Both the position numbers and the translations under genes were made by a program. From contig NZ_FOWC01000001.1 of assembly GCF_900115345.1 (NCBI RefSeq), positions 1,488,001 to 1,552,000 on the forward strand: DNA of 64,000 bases. The letters run 5' to 3'. A model generated the notes under the pieces. That model did not search any database. It was not told where the DNA came from and saw only the letters and a list, made by a program, of their open reading frames with translations. Position 1 is the stretch's first letter; the number at the start of each line of letters is the position of its first letter. Positions 32,554-40,747 of the stretch are shown one piece after another. This DNA is from Amycolatopsis rubida (lineage in GTDB: Bacteria > Actinomycetota > Actinomycetes > Mycobacteriales > Pseudonocardiaceae).

Positions 32554-33749
32554 CGACCCCGATCGGCGTCTGGACAGAGCTTGTCGGCCAGGAGCCTGCC
32601 GTGGAAACGCTGTCCACCGCGGCGGCCGCGGCAGCCAAGATCGTTGCTGGCGAAGCTGTCGCGCCAGCGGCGATGACCCACGCCTGGCTCCTGACTGGAC
32701 CGCCGGGCTCCGGCCGTTCGGTCGCCGCGCGCGCGTTCGCCGCGGCCCTGCAGTGCAGCACCGGAACCGGTTGCGGCGCTTGCCCCGGCTGCCGGACGAC
32801 GATGGCCGGCACCCACGCGGACGTGCGGCTGGTCGTCCCGGAAGGACTGTCCATTTCGGTCGCCGAGATGCGCGCGCTCGTGCAGGCCGCGGCGCGACGG
32901 CCGACGACCGGCGAGTGGCAGGTCGTGATCATCGAGGATGCCGACCGGCTCACCGAGGGCGCTTCGAACGCGCTGCTCAAGGCTGTGGAAGAGCCACCCG
33001 CCCGCACCGTCTTCCTGCTGTGCGCGCCGTCGGATCACCCGGAGGACGTCTCGGTCACCATCCGTTCGCGGTGCCGGCTGGTTCCGCTGCGCACTCCGCC
33101 CGCCGAGGCGATCGCGCAGGTGCTGATCTCCCGGGACGGCGTCGAGCCCGAGCGCGCCAACTGGGCCGCGGCGGTGTGCAACGGTCACGTCGGCCGCGCG
33201 CGTCGCCTCGCCACTGATGAAGCCGCTCGGCAGCGTCGCGCTACCGTGTTGCGGATTCCGCTCGGACTGCGCCGTCCGGACGACGTTTTCACCAGCGCTG
33301 ACCAGTTGATCAGCGCGGCGGAAGCGGACGCGGGCGAGGAAAGCAAGGGCCGCGACGAGCAGGAACGCTCCGAGCTGCGCACCGCGATGGGCGGCGACGG
33401 CACCGGCAAGGGCGTCGCCGGAGCGAAACGTGCCGCTGAGGCCGCGGTGAAGCAGCTGGAGAAGCGCCAGAAGTCTCGCGCGACGCGGACCCAGCGCGAC
33501 ACGCTCGACCTCGCCTTGGTCGACTTGGCGGGCTTCTACCGCGACGTCCTGGTGACGACCACCCGTTCCGGTGCGACGCTGACGCATCCAGACCACTCCG
33601 AGCAGATCAACTCGGCTGCGGCTTCCTGGTCGCCGGAGTCGACGCTGCGCCGCTTGGAGGCGGTGCTGGAGTGTCGTGACGCGATCGGGTTGAACGTGAA
33701 GCCGCGGATCGCGGTGGAAGCGATGGTTACCACGCTGCGCCAAGGCTGA
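32550..33749 (+). CDS. holB: DNA polymerase III delta' subunit
   Basis: 399 residues. Clamp-loader AAA+ protein: GPPGSGRSVAARAFAAAL (P-loop with Arg in place of Lys, as in delta' subunits), a four-Cys zinc module (C-x5-C-x2-C-x2-C around CGACPGC), HADVRLVVPEGLSISVAEMR, the EDADRLTEGASNALLKAVEEPP region and the arginine-finger region SVTIRSRCRLVPL. A Lys/Glu-rich linker (SKGRDEQERSEL; AAVKQLEKRQKSR) lies near residue 280. GTG 32550 overlaps the upstream stop (GTGA) and has GGAGG before it. Confidence 0.93.
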   Translation: MTTPIGVWTELVGQEPAVETLSTAAAAAAKIVAGEAVAPAAMTHAWLLTGPPGSGRSVAARAFAAALQCSTGTGCGACPGCRTTMAGTHADVRLVVPEGLSISVAEMRALVQAAARRPTTGEWQVVIIEDADRLTEGASNALLKAVEEPPARTVFLLCAPSDHPEDVSVTIRSRCRLVPLRTPPAEAIAQVLISRDGVEPERANWAAAVCNGHVGRARRLATDEAARQRRATVLRIPLGLRRPDDVFTSADQLISAAEADAGEESKGRDEQERSELRTAMGGDGTGKGVAGAKRAAEAAVKQLEKRQKSRATRTQRDTLDLALVDLAGFYRDVLVTTTRSGATLTHPDHSEQINSAAASWSPESTLRRLEAVLECRDAIGLNVKPRIAVEAMVTTLRQG

Positions 33750-33752
33750 CTC

Positions 33753-33792
33753 GTGAGTGTTGATCACAGTGAGAACCGTGATCAACACTCAC
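33753..33792. terminator. GTGAGTG-type palindrome after holB (family copy 1)
   Basis: Arms GTGAGTGTTGATCAC (33753-33767) and GTGATCAACACTCAC (33778-33792), a perfect 15-bp stem with a 10-nt loop, 3 bp after the holB stop and 52 bp before the convergent gene end. Probably a bidirectional terminator. See the related copies at 42697-42738 and 61434-61473. Confidence 0.8.
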
Positions 33793-33844
33793 CAGAAAAC
33801 GGCCCCCTCGCCAGCCAGCGAGAGAGCCGTTTCCCTGCCTAACG

Positions 33845-35533
33845 TCAGTCGCGCGGATGCGGCGACGGCTTGAACGGGGTGTCCGGACCGCCGGTCGGCC
33901 GGTTCAGCACCAGCGCGGGACGCCGCCGGTGCGGGAACGCCGCGACCAGCACGACGCCGAGCAGCAGCATCGCCGTACCCGTCCAGAACAGCGGCACCGT
34001 GTCGTACGCGCCGTTCGTGTAGGCCAGGTGCTTCACCGGACCAGCCGGTGCGGCACCACCCTGGGGCGGGGCAGGCGGAGTCGTCGTCGAACCGCATACG
34101 ACGCCGCCGGTCGGGGCGTAGGAGCGGGCGACCTGCTCGCCAAGCGACAGCTGCGCCAGCGACGACGGCAGGTTGTCGCCAGCCTGCTTCGGCAGCAGCG
34201 ACTTCAGCTTCTGCGTCGGCAGCACCTGGAGGTCGAGCAGCCGCGCGGCCGCGCCGATCTGGTAGCCCTTGAACGGCGTGGTCGCCTCGGACTGCTTCTG
34301 GTCGAGGTTCGCGATGCTCAGCCGCAGCACACCGAGGTCGAGCACCTTGTTAGTGGTGTCGCCGAGCTGCTGGAGGCCCTTCGTCGCGGTGGCGACGAGG
34401 CCGCCGACCACCGGCACGTTGTCCAGCGCGCCGAACTGGTCGCTCAGCGGCGAGAGCGGCAGGCCGATCGGGATGTCCTTGGTCGGGTGCGCCGCGTCGA
34501 GCGTGTACAGCGTCTTGCCGCCGGCCGCGATGGTGATCACCGGAGCCTGGTAGTCCACCTTGGACGTCTTCGCGTCGCCGGTGGAGGTGACGGTGAGCGT
34601 CGGCTGGCTGGCCACCTTGAGGTTCAGTTCGAGCGGGGTGCCCTTGAGGATGTTGATGTCCGCCGCCTGCAGCGTGGACTTCGACTGCACCGCCTTGTTC
34701 TTCGAACCGGGGATGTCGACGAGCTTGACCTGCGACCGCGACGACAGCGTGTTCGGCAGGCTCAGCAGCGAACCGGTGCCCGCGGTGGGCGTCTGGCCGC
34801 TGCCGGGAAGCAGGCCGCCGAGGCTCTGCAGGCCGCTCTTCGGGTCGAAACCCTGCGCGAGCTGGGTGTTGTCCGGCAGTTTCAGCCCGCCGTTGCCGAG
34901 CAGCGGGACCTGCGGCAGCGTCGGGATGACGTTCAGCAGCGACAGGCTGGCGACGGACGTGCTGGAGTCGGCGATCGTGTCCACGCACGGGCCGAGCGAT
35001 TCGCTCCAGCGGGCGTGCGCGGTGCCGTTGAGCAGCCCGACGTTGAGCAGCGGGTTCGACGGCGCGTTCAGGCCTCCGCTGATCTCCTTCGGGTTGTCCG
35101 GCAGCGCGGTCTGCACGAGGCTGCCCGGCGTCTGCGGAGCCTGGCCCCCGACGGCCAGCCCGAACGGAGACGACTGCGCGATCGACTTCTCGTAGGCCAG
35201 GTAGGCCTCCGAGTTCGCCGACGCGCTGGACAGTCCCATCCCCGCTTCGAGCGCGGACTGCTTAGGCAGGGTCTGGCCGAAGCCCGGAAGGATCGTGCTC
35301 GTGGTGACCGAGTTCGGCAGCAACCGCAGGACGCCGAGCGCAGTACCCGCGTCGCCCACCGCGTGCCCGAGCGGCTGCGGCCCGATGGGCGCGGACGCGG
35401 GCGGCTGCGAGGGGTTGTTCGGCTGCGGGATCGGCGTCGTCGGAATCTCCTGCGCACCGGCCGGCGCAGCCAGAAGCAGCAGCAACGCGGCAGTTGCGGG
35501 TACCGCCAGCGCACGGGGCAGTCTTCGCTGCAT
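33845..35533 (-). CDS. Large exported, C-terminally anchored surface protein, unknown function
   Basis: 562 residues. Signal peptide (MQRRLPRALAVPATAALLLLL..GAQ), a long Ser/Gly/Leu-rich extracellular region with repeated beta-type motifs (SLLNVIPTLPQVPLLGNGGLKLP; TLTVTSTGDAKTSKVDYQAPV), a Pro-rich linker (TTTPPAPPQGGAAPAG), then one membrane helix (FWTGTAMLLLGVVLVAAFP) and a basic tail (HRRRP). This layout (signal, extracellular body, single C-terminal helix) suggests wall/membrane anchoring. Two Cys (GPCVDT, VVCGST) may pair. ATG 35533 has GGAGGA upstream. Confidence 0.8.
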   Translation of the reverse strand: MQRRLPRALAVPATAALLLLLAAPAGAQEIPTTPIPQPNNPSQPPASAPIGPQPLGHAVGDAGTALGVLRLLPNSVTTSTILPGFGQTLPKQSALEAGMGLSSASANSEAYLAYEKSIAQSSPFGLAVGGQAPQTPGSLVQTALPDNPKEISGGLNAPSNPLLNVGLLNGTAHARWSESLGPCVDTIADSSTSVASLSLLNVIPTLPQVPLLGNGGLKLPDNTQLAQGFDPKSGLQSLGGLLPGSGQTPTAGTGSLLSLPNTLSSRSQVKLVDIPGSKNKAVQSKSTLQAADINILKGTPLELNLKVASQPTLTVTSTGDAKTSKVDYQAPVITIAAGGKTLYTLDAAHPTKDIPIGLPLSPLSDQFGALDNVPVVGGLVATATKGLQQLGDTTNKVLDLGVLRLSIANLDQKQSEATTPFKGYQIGAAARLLDLQVLPTQKLKSLLPKQAGDNLPSSLAQLSLGEQVARSYAPTGGVVCGSTTTPPAPPQGGAAPAGPVKHLAYTNGAYDTVPLFWTGTAMLLLGVVLVAAFPHRRRPALVLNRPTGGPDTPFKPSPHPRD

Positions 35534-35663
35534 GTGCCGGGTCCTCCAGTGGATCGCCGGGTCGGGGGGGGGTGAGACCGAAGTCATAGGAGCCTAACGA
35601 CGCGGCCCCCGCAAGGTGACGCACCACGCCTCCGCTACACTGGTGACCGTCGCACAGCGGCAT

Positions 35664-35737
35664 GCCGCCTTAGCTCAGTCGGCCAGAGCGATTCACTCGT
35701 AATGAATAGGTCGGGGGTTCGATTCCCCCAGGCGGCT
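35664..35737 (+). tRNA. tRNA-Thr (CGT anticodon)
   Basis: Acceptor arms GCCGCCT (35664-35670)/AGGCGGC (35730-35736), D-arm AGCTCAGTCGGCCAGAGC, anticodon stem ATTCA/TGAAT with loop CTCGTAA (anticodon CGT, threonine ACG), T-arm GGGGGTTCGATTCCCCC, discriminator T at 35737. CCA is not encoded. A TACACT -10-like hexamer lies about 30 bp upstream, and a long terminator hairpin follows. No integrated element is visible at its 3' end. Confidence 0.96.
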
Positions 35738-35743
35738 CCCAGG

Positions 35744-35779
35744 TCAGGCCCTATCCGAAGCAGTTCGGATGGGGCCTGA
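35744..35779 (+). terminator. Terminator of the tRNA-Thr gene
   Basis: Perfect 16-bp stem (one T-G pair) from TCAGGCCCTATCCGAA to TTCGGATGGGGCCTGA with a 4-nt loop, starting 7 bp after the tRNA, followed by GTCGTTTC. Confidence 0.85.
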
Positions 35780-35815
35780 GTCGTTTCGGGGGCAGCCTGC
35801 TCGGCTTCCCTGAAT

Positions 35816-36366
35816 TCACCCGTTAGGGGAGCCGCTCGGTTCAGCGAGCAACTCCAGCCCGCCGGGCCCGAGCCGGAGGACGGACGGGACCAGTTCCGTC
35901 GTCTCGTACGGTGAAGTAAGCACTTGCTCCCGTACGGTGTCCGCCATGCCGGAACCCGCCTTGGCAAGCGAGACCAGCACGTCCCCGCCCGAACTGCGGA
36001 CCTCGAACTTCAGCCCGCGGACCAGGCAGCCGAATCCGACGTCGAGCGGTGCGTCCAGCTCCTCCCGCTGGTGCCGGGTGATGTGCTCCATCCCGATTTT
36101 GCCTCGGGAGTCCGCGACACCACCGCGAGCGCGACCGACAATTTGCCGGGCACGAGTGGGCGGTGCGGGAGTGCGTCGAGCAGCCCGGTGCGTGGCGAGG
36201 ACGCGCTCCAGAGGATCGGCAGTATCTCCTCGGCGCTTTTCCGCGGCTCGGCCATGGCAGTGCGGGCTTCGGCGAGGGCGCGGTCCCATTCACCGGGACC
36301 TGGCCGGGTGAAGCTGTAGCTGCACTGGGCTTTCCGGAAATTCTTGGCGATGAACTTCTGGTCGGC
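35816..36366 (-). pseudogene. Frameshifted, start-less hypothetical gene
   Basis: Coding-like sequence (high G/C at codon position 3) continues across a frame change. The upstream part reads FIAKNFRKAQCSYSFTRPG.. to ..VALAVVSRTPEAK; after a shift near an AAAA run at about 36100 the same composition continues as IGMEHITRHQREELDAPLDV, then DVLVSLAKAGSGMADTVREQ.., to the stop at 35816. No start codon fits in frame near 36366, directly behind the TetR stop. A short intact gene from ATG 36091 (91 residues) is the alternative. No family recognised. Confidence 0.55.
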
Positions 36367-36368
36367 CG

Positions 36369-36959
36369 CTAGGCTTTCCTTGAAGGGTCTTCGCGCAGTC
36401 CGGCGAGGCTGAACGACAGTGTGCGCCGCCATGCGTCCGGGGTTGCCTCGACGGTCTCGCGCACGATCAGCGCGTTCGTGAAGATCAGCAGCATCAGATC
36501 GTCGGAGGTGACATCCGCGCGCAGCGTCCCGGACCGTTGCGCGCGTTCGAGCAGCCGGACCGATTTGGCGAGTTCGGCCGTGCACCGCGCGGTCAGTTCA
36601 GGCGCGTCCTGGAGTTGCCGGCTGATCGCGTCCCGGAACGCGGGGTCGTCGGCTTGCTGTTCGCACAGCACCGTCACGTAGGTGACGAACGATTCCCACG
36701 GATCGTCGACCGCCTCCGCCTGGCGCATCGCCTCGTCCATCCGCGCGGCGACCAGTTCGGGCATCACCGCGTCGATCAGCGCTTCCCGCCCGCCGAAGCG
36801 GTTGTAGAGAGTTCCGGCGCTGACACCCGCTCGCTGCGCGATCTCCTCCAGCGGCACCGTCAAACCCTTCTCCCGGAAGGCTTCCGCCGCCGCGGTGAGG
36901 AGCCGTTCCTGGTTGCGGCGGGCGTCTCGGCGCAGCGTGGGCTTCCCCTCCGTTTTCAC
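36369..36959 (-). CDS. TetR-family transcriptional regulator
   Basis: 196 residues. N-terminal TetR helix-turn-helix: RRNQERLLTAAAEAFREKGL, then LEEIAQRAGVSAGTLYNRFG. The C-terminal ligand domain begins at REALIDAVMPEL and includes CEQQADDPAFRDAIS, a pattern of the SCO4850-type TetR group. GTG start at 36959. The divergent neighbour is an SDR oxidoreductase gene, with two matched palindromic operators between them, so it most likely represses itself and that gene. Confidence 0.9.
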   Translation of the reverse strand: MKTEGKPTLRRDARRNQERLLTAAAEAFREKGLTVPLEEIAQRAGVSAGTLYNRFGGREALIDAVMPELVAARMDEAMRQAEAVDDPWESFVTYVTVLCEQQADDPAFRDAISRQLQDAPELTARCTAELAKSVRLLERAQRSGTLRADVTSDDLMLLIFTNALIVRETVEATPDAWRRTLSFSLAGLREDPSRKA

Positions 36960-36984
36960 CGGGTCATCGTAGGTCCGGGCGAGG

Positions 36985-37035
36985 AAGTTGACAACAGCCT
37001 CAACTTGGCGTCAAAGTTGAGGCTGTCATCAACTT
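36985..37035. promoter_or_regulatory. Double TetR operator between tetR and SDR gene
   Basis: Two 22-bp sites of identical layout: AAGTTGA-N8-TCAACTT at 36985-37006 and at 37014-37035, 29 bp apart. Their N8 cores are near reverse complements (CAACAGCC and GGCTGTCA), so the sites are inverted copies and the pair itself forms a larger dyad. They cover the space where both divergent promoters must lie; the second ends 11 bp before the SDR start. Confidence 0.8.
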
Positions 37036-37046
37036 ATGGAGGTTCC

Positions 37047-37748
37047 GTGTCCAAGACTCTCGTTCTCCTCGGTGCCGGCACCGGCCTTGGCCCCGCGATC
37101 GCCCGGTGCTTCGGCGGTGAGGGATTCCGCGTCGCGCTCGTCGCGCGCAATCGCGAACGGCTCGCCGCACTGGCCGGTCAACTGGGTGCGGAGGGCATCG
37201 AAGCCGCGGTGTTTCCGGCGGATCTAGCGCGCCCAGCGGAGATCCCGGCGTTGGTCGACGCGATTCGGAACCGCTTCGCGCGGATCGACGTGGTGTCGTA
37301 CGCGCCCTTGGATCTGAACGGATTCACGCCCGCTGCCGAGCTGACGCCCGCGACCGCGCAGCAGCTCCTCGACCTGTATTTCCTCACCCCGATCGCCTTG
37401 GTTCAGGCCGTGTTGGGGGAGCTGCGCGACCGCGGCGAGGGCAGCATTTTGATCAGCCAGAGCGTCTCGGCCACCCAGCCAGCGCCCGTCCTCAGCGGCA
37501 TCGGTCCGGCGATGGCCGCGACCCGCAACTACATCCAGAGCCTGGCGGCCGAAATCTCGCCCGACGGGGTGCACGCGGCGACGCTTCAAATCGGAGCCAT
37601 GATCCGGGGCAGCGGCGTCCACGCCGCATTGCTGTCGGGTGCTATCGGACCCAATTCGGAGTTCCCGGAGATCGATCCGGCCGACATCGCGGAGACGCTG
37701 TGGGAGATGCACGCCAAGCGCGACACTTCCGATTTCCAGCTCCCCTGA
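37047..37748 (+). CDS. Short-chain dehydrogenase/reductase-like protein
   Basis: 233 residues with a Rossmann N-terminus, LVLLGAGTGLGPAIARCFG, giving the GxxxGxG cofactor motif. FRVALVARNRERLAAL suggests NADPH preference (Arg after the second strand). ILISQSVSATQP sits where the catalytic Ser strand lies, but the usual YxxxK is not evident: AMAATRNYIQSLAAE has no such Tyr-Lys pair. It is therefore an atypical or binding-only SDR. GTG 37047 has GGAGG upstream. Divergent from the TetR gene. Confidence 0.83.
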   Translation: MSKTLVLLGAGTGLGPAIARCFGGEGFRVALVARNRERLAALAGQLGAEGIEAAVFPADLARPAEIPALVDAIRNRFARIDVVSYAPLDLNGFTPAAELTPATAQQLLDLYFLTPIALVQAVLGELRDRGEGSILISQSVSATQPAPVLSGIGPAMAATRNYIQSLAAEISPDGVHAATLQIGAMIRGSGVHAALLSGAIGPNSEFPEIDPADIAETLWEMHAKRDTSDFQLP

Positions 37749-37753
37749 GGGGA

Positions 37754-38121
37754 CTACTTGGCCGGGGCGGCGGATTCCGGGATCGGCTCGCCGACGCCAG
37801 TCGTCAGCAACGCGTGCAGGCTCGTGGTGACGCAACTCGTCCAACCGCGCGAGCACTCGCGGTAGCAGGTCTGGTCCGGAGTGAAGCCGTGGTGCGTGAA
37901 GCGCAGCGTCGTTCCGTTCGGGCCTGGCGTGATGTCGAAGCTCATCCGCGTGTCGGTCCATTCGTCGTGCTGGTCGACGAAGGCGACGTACGCGTCCTCG
38001 ACATGCCAGGCGACGCGGCACCGGTGATTGTCTTGCTGAACCAGCTTCGGACGTCGGTGACCGCGGCGAAGACCTCCTCGGGGGTGCGGTCGACGGTCAG
38101 CTCGGTGGTGAAGGAGTTCAT
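37754..38121 (-). pseudogene. AHSA1/SRPBCC gene broken by an internal deletion
   Basis: The start (ATG 38121, AAGGAAG upstream) reads MNSFTTELTVDRTPEEVFAA, DVRSWFSKTITGA, a normal activator-of-Hsp90-like N-terminus. The frame then shifts: AWHVEDAYVAFVDQHDEW, MSFDITPGPNGTTLRFTHHG and YRECSRGWTSCVTTSL continue in another frame to the TAG at 37754. In intact relatives roughly 25-30 residues separate the TITGA and VWHVEDAY blocks; here they abut, so a deletion of about 80 bp that is not a multiple of three explains the break. Confidence 0.8.
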
Positions 38122-38206
38122 CGGACTTCCTTTCGCCAAGTAATGCAACTGCCTGGTTGCGTCAATGGAGTGTGGTTGCCTAGGCCCGGCCCGGAAGGAG
38201 CACGAA

Positions 38207-38638
38207 ATGGGGTTTCCCGACCGCATCGAGCGGACGGTCGAGCTGGCGCAGCCGCCCGCGACGGTGTGCACGGCGCTGACCACGGCGGACGGCCTGAGCG
38301 CCTGGTTCGGCGACGAGGCCGAGATCGACCTGCGTCCGGGCGGGCTCGGACGCGTCGCGTGGATCGGCGACCGCAGTGCCGAAATCCGGGTCGCGCGTGT
38401 CGAGGAGCCAGCGGTGTTCGGGTTCACCTGGCAGGTCGACGGGATGCCGGAGGACGACCCGCGACGCACGTACGTCGAGTTCACCCTGCACGCGCGCGAC
38501 GGCGGAACCCGGCTCACCGTCGTCGAATCCGGGTTCGCGCAGCTGCCGGACGGCCAGTACCCGGCGACCTACCGTTCGCACCTCGAAGGCTGGGCCCGCG
38601 AACTGGACGAGCTGGCGGCCAGTCTCGATGGCAGCTGA
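38207..38638 (+). CDS. SRPBCC/AHSA1-family protein
   Basis: 143 residues of the START-like ligand-binding fold: RIERTVELAQPPATVCTALT, LSAWFGDEAEIDLRPGGLGR and GTRLTVVESGF. Such small proteins are often encoded next to an ArsR regulator; here the ArsR gene overlaps its 3' end by 11 bp, so the two form an operon. ATG 38207 has AAGGAG upstream. The ligand is unknown. The broken relative at 37754-38121 is transcribed divergently. Confidence 0.88.
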   Translation: MGFPDRIERTVELAQPPATVCTALTTADGLSAWFGDEAEIDLRPGGLGRVAWIGDRSAEIRVARVEEPAVFGFTWQVDGMPEDDPRRTYVEFTLHARDGGTRLTVVESGFAQLPDGQYPATYRSHLEGWARELDELAASLDGS

Positions 38639-38963
38639 CTCCGAAGCGGTCGCCGAGCAGGTTTTCGCCGCGCTCGCCGATCCGACCCGGCGTGCGATCC
38701 TCGCCGAGCTGGCCGCGCGCGGTCCGGCGACGGCGACGGACCTGGCGGCGCGCCTTCCGATCACCCGGCAGGCGGTCGCCAAGCACCTCGGCCTGCTGTC
38801 CGACGCCGGGTTGGTCGTCGCTGAACCCGGTGAGCGCCGCCGCGTGCGGTACCGGCTCGATTCCGCGCCGATGCGCGTCGCGCAGCAGTTCCTCGCCGCG
38901 CTCGCGCGGGACTGGGACGGACCGCTCGCCGCGCTGCGGGCCCATCTCGACCGCGAAGAATGA
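38628..38963 (+). CDS. ArsR-family winged-helix regulator
   Basis: 111 residues. ALADPTRRAILAELAARGP and LAARLPITRQAVAKHLGLLS form the ArsR helix-turn-helix, followed by the wing ERRRVRYRLD. No metal-binding cysteines are seen, so it belongs to the non-metal ArsR group usually paired with AHSA1 proteins. Starts inside the end of the AHSA1 gene. Confidence 0.9.
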   Translation: MAADSEAVAEQVFAALADPTRRAILAELAARGPATATDLAARLPITRQAVAKHLGLLSDAGLVVAEPGERRRVRYRLDSAPMRVAQQFLAALARDWDGPLAALRAHLDREE

Positions 38964-39065
38964 CCGCGATTTCACTCGTCTGAGGGACGGAGTCAGCCGA
39001 CTGGCCAGCCGCAAAGGGCCGGAAGAACGAGGGCGGGACAGGCGGGTCCCGGTTGACTGGAAGCC

Positions 39066-39512
39066 ATGAACAGCGTGCGGAACAAGGCGGTACTGGCCGC
39101 GACCGGGATCGCGGCTTTGGCCACGGTCGCGGCGTGCGGACTCGGTGCCTCGGTCGAGGAGAAGTCGAACGGCCACGTGAAGGCGGTTTCCTACGACAAC
39201 GGAAAGCAGGGCAAAGCCAACTCGGACGCCCGGCTTCCGTCGTGGGTGCCCGACGACGCGAAGTCGGTCACCGAACTGATCCGCACCACCGGTTCGGAAC
39301 GGATTCTGCGCTATCAGCCAGGTCCGTCGGGCCTGCCCGCGCTGTGCCAGCCGGGGAAGGCCGAGGCGAAAGCTCCGACGCTCACCGCGGACTGGTGGCC
39401 GGCGGGCGAGCACAAACGGATGGACAAGGACTGCGGCGGCTGGCACGTCGCGGTCGAGACTGACGGCGTGTTCGCCTATCAGGCCGAAACGGTGGCCAAC
39501 GCGGACAAATAA
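39066..39512 (+). CDS. Putative lipoprotein
   Basis: 148 residues. Signal MNSVRNKAVLAATGIAALAT ends with a VAAC lipobox, so lipid anchoring is likely. The mature part (LPSWVPDDAKSVTELIRTTG, then ALCQPGKAE and KDCGGWHVAVETDG) has two further Cys that may pair. LPxWVPDdA..I..KxT-type sequences are common in small actinobacterial lipoproteins of unknown role. A bidirectional terminator directly follows the stop. Confidence 0.78.
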   Translation: MNSVRNKAVLAATGIAALATVAACGLGASVEEKSNGHVKAVSYDNGKQGKANSDARLPSWVPDDAKSVTELIRTTGSERILRYQPGPSGLPALCQPGKAEAKAPTLTADWWPAGEHKRMDKDCGGWHVAVETDGVFAYQAETVANADK

Positions 39513-39545
39513 CAGTGGCCGCCCTGGAAACCGGGGCGGCCACTG
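39513..39545. terminator. Bidirectional terminator between lipoprotein and greA-like gene
   Basis: Perfect 12-bp stem CAGTGGCCGCCC (39513-39524)/GGGCGGCCACTG (39534-39545) with a 9-nt loop, between two converging stops. Confidence 0.85.
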
Positions 39546-39559
39546 CCTGTCCTATGAGG

Positions 39560-40027
39560 TCAGTTGGCGGGCGGGGTCAGCTTCAGCACCGTCGCGGTGG
39601 CTTGCCCGCGCGGGGTGCGGTAGCTGATTTCCTCGCCTGCCTTCGCGTTGGCCAGCGCGAGGCCGAGCGGGCTGTCCGAGGTGATCGCGTCGGCGTCCTC
39701 GCCGGGAAGGGTCACCACGGTGAACTCTTCCTCGTCACCGTCGGAAAAACGCAGCGAAACCCGCGTGCCGTCGGGAAGCAACGAGCTGTCGTACGCGCCG
39801 TGCTCCAGCTTCGCGGTGACGTCGGCGATCTGCCGGTCCAGCCGCGCCGCTGCCTCGGCGCGGTCGATCACGTCCGCCTGGTCGGCGGCGTCCCCCGTGC
39901 GTTCCTGCTCGCCCGGCTGCGGCGATAGCGCCTCGCGTTGCGCGCGCAGATCCGCGATTTCCTTCTCCAGCTGACGGCGCGCCGCCTCGCTGAGCCCCTT
40001 GTCCCCTGAGATCACCATGCCGGGCAT
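39560..40027 (-). CDS. GreA/GreB-family transcript-cleavage-like factor
   Basis: 155 residues (or 152 from ATG 40018). N-terminal coiled coil (LSEAARRQLEKEIADLRAQR; DVIDRAEAAARLDRQIADVTAKL) and C-terminal FKBP-like GreA domain (TRVSLRFSDGDEEEFTVV; SPLGLALANAKAGEEISY). The acidic tip residues needed for RNA cleavage are not evident at the coiled-coil bend (PQPGEQERTGDAAD), so it may be a Gre-like regulator binding RNA polymerase rather than a true cleavage factor. Confidence 0.85.
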   Translation of the reverse strand: MPGMVISGDKGLSEAARRQLEKEIADLRAQREALSPQPGEQERTGDAADQADVIDRAEAAARLDRQIADVTAKLEHGAYDSSLLPDGTRVSLRFSDGDEEEFTVVTLPGEDADAITSDSPLGLALANAKAGEEISYRTPRGQATATVLKLTPPAN

Positions 40028-40140
40028 TGTCCGCTGCGCGGACCGGGGTGGCCAATCCGGTTTTTCACCCGCCGGAAGACGTTGGGACGACTGGCCTAGG
40101 ATTCAGGGCTGCTGTCCTGACGAACGTAACGAGGATCACC

Positions 40141-40728
40141 GTGAGCGCCCTACCCGGTCGCAGCACCCAGCTGTCGCCCAACCAGTTGCAGAAGCAGGAA
40201 CTGATCGTCGAAGCGGCGCGCCAGGTCCTCGCCCGCGAAGGGCTCGCCGGCTGCACGGTACGCGCGATCGCCGAGGCCGGACCGCTCACCAAGAGCGCGA
40301 TCCACTACTACTTCGCCGACATCGACGTGCTCATCGACCGGGCGATGGCCGCGCACATCAACATTTTCGCGGCGGAGCTGCGCAAGGTCGCGGACAAGCA
40401 CTCCGACCCGCGCAAACGGCTTTTCGCGGTGACCGAGGCCTACCTCGCCGAATTCGCCGATCACCCGCGCGGCGCGTTCCTCTGGTTCGAGTACTGGATC
40501 GCGGCGGGCCGCGCGCAGCATCCGCAGGCGATCGACGCGATGCTCACCTCGATCACCGAACTGCTCGTCGAACTCCTCGGCCCGCTCGACGTCGACGATC
40601 CGCGTGCCCGCGCCCGCTCGCTGCTGAGCTATCTGCTCGGCGCGGTGGTGCAGCAACGCGTCCGGCCGCGGTCGTCCGCGAGCCTCCGCGGCGACATCGA
40701 GGCGCTCTGCTTCGCCGGATACCGCTGA
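40141..40728 (+). CDS. TetR-family transcriptional regulator
   Basis: 195 residues. HTH: LIVEAARQVLAREGLAGCTV, IAEAGPLTKSAIHYYFADID. The C-terminal domain includes FLWFEYWIAAGRAQHPQAI. GTG 40141 follows GAGG closely. It is 19 bp upstream of the carbonic-anhydrase-like gene on the same strand, possibly cotranscribed. No obvious operator palindrome stands out upstream (40028-40140). Confidence 0.87.
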   Translation: MSALPGRSTQLSPNQLQKQELIVEAARQVLAREGLAGCTVRAIAEAGPLTKSAIHYYFADIDVLIDRAMAAHINIFAAELRKVADKHSDPRKRLFAVTEAYLAEFADHPRGAFLWFEYWIAAGRAQHPQAIDAMLTSITELLVELLGPLDVDDPRARARSLLSYLLGAVVQQRVRPRSSASLRGDIEALCFAGYR

Positions 40729-40747
40729 CGCCGCTTAGGCTCCCGGC

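Noticed and set aside
35664..35779. Integration site of a mobile element at tRNA-Thr
   Set aside because: No integrase gene, no repeated tRNA 3' end in the window, and the tRNA is followed by a normal terminator.
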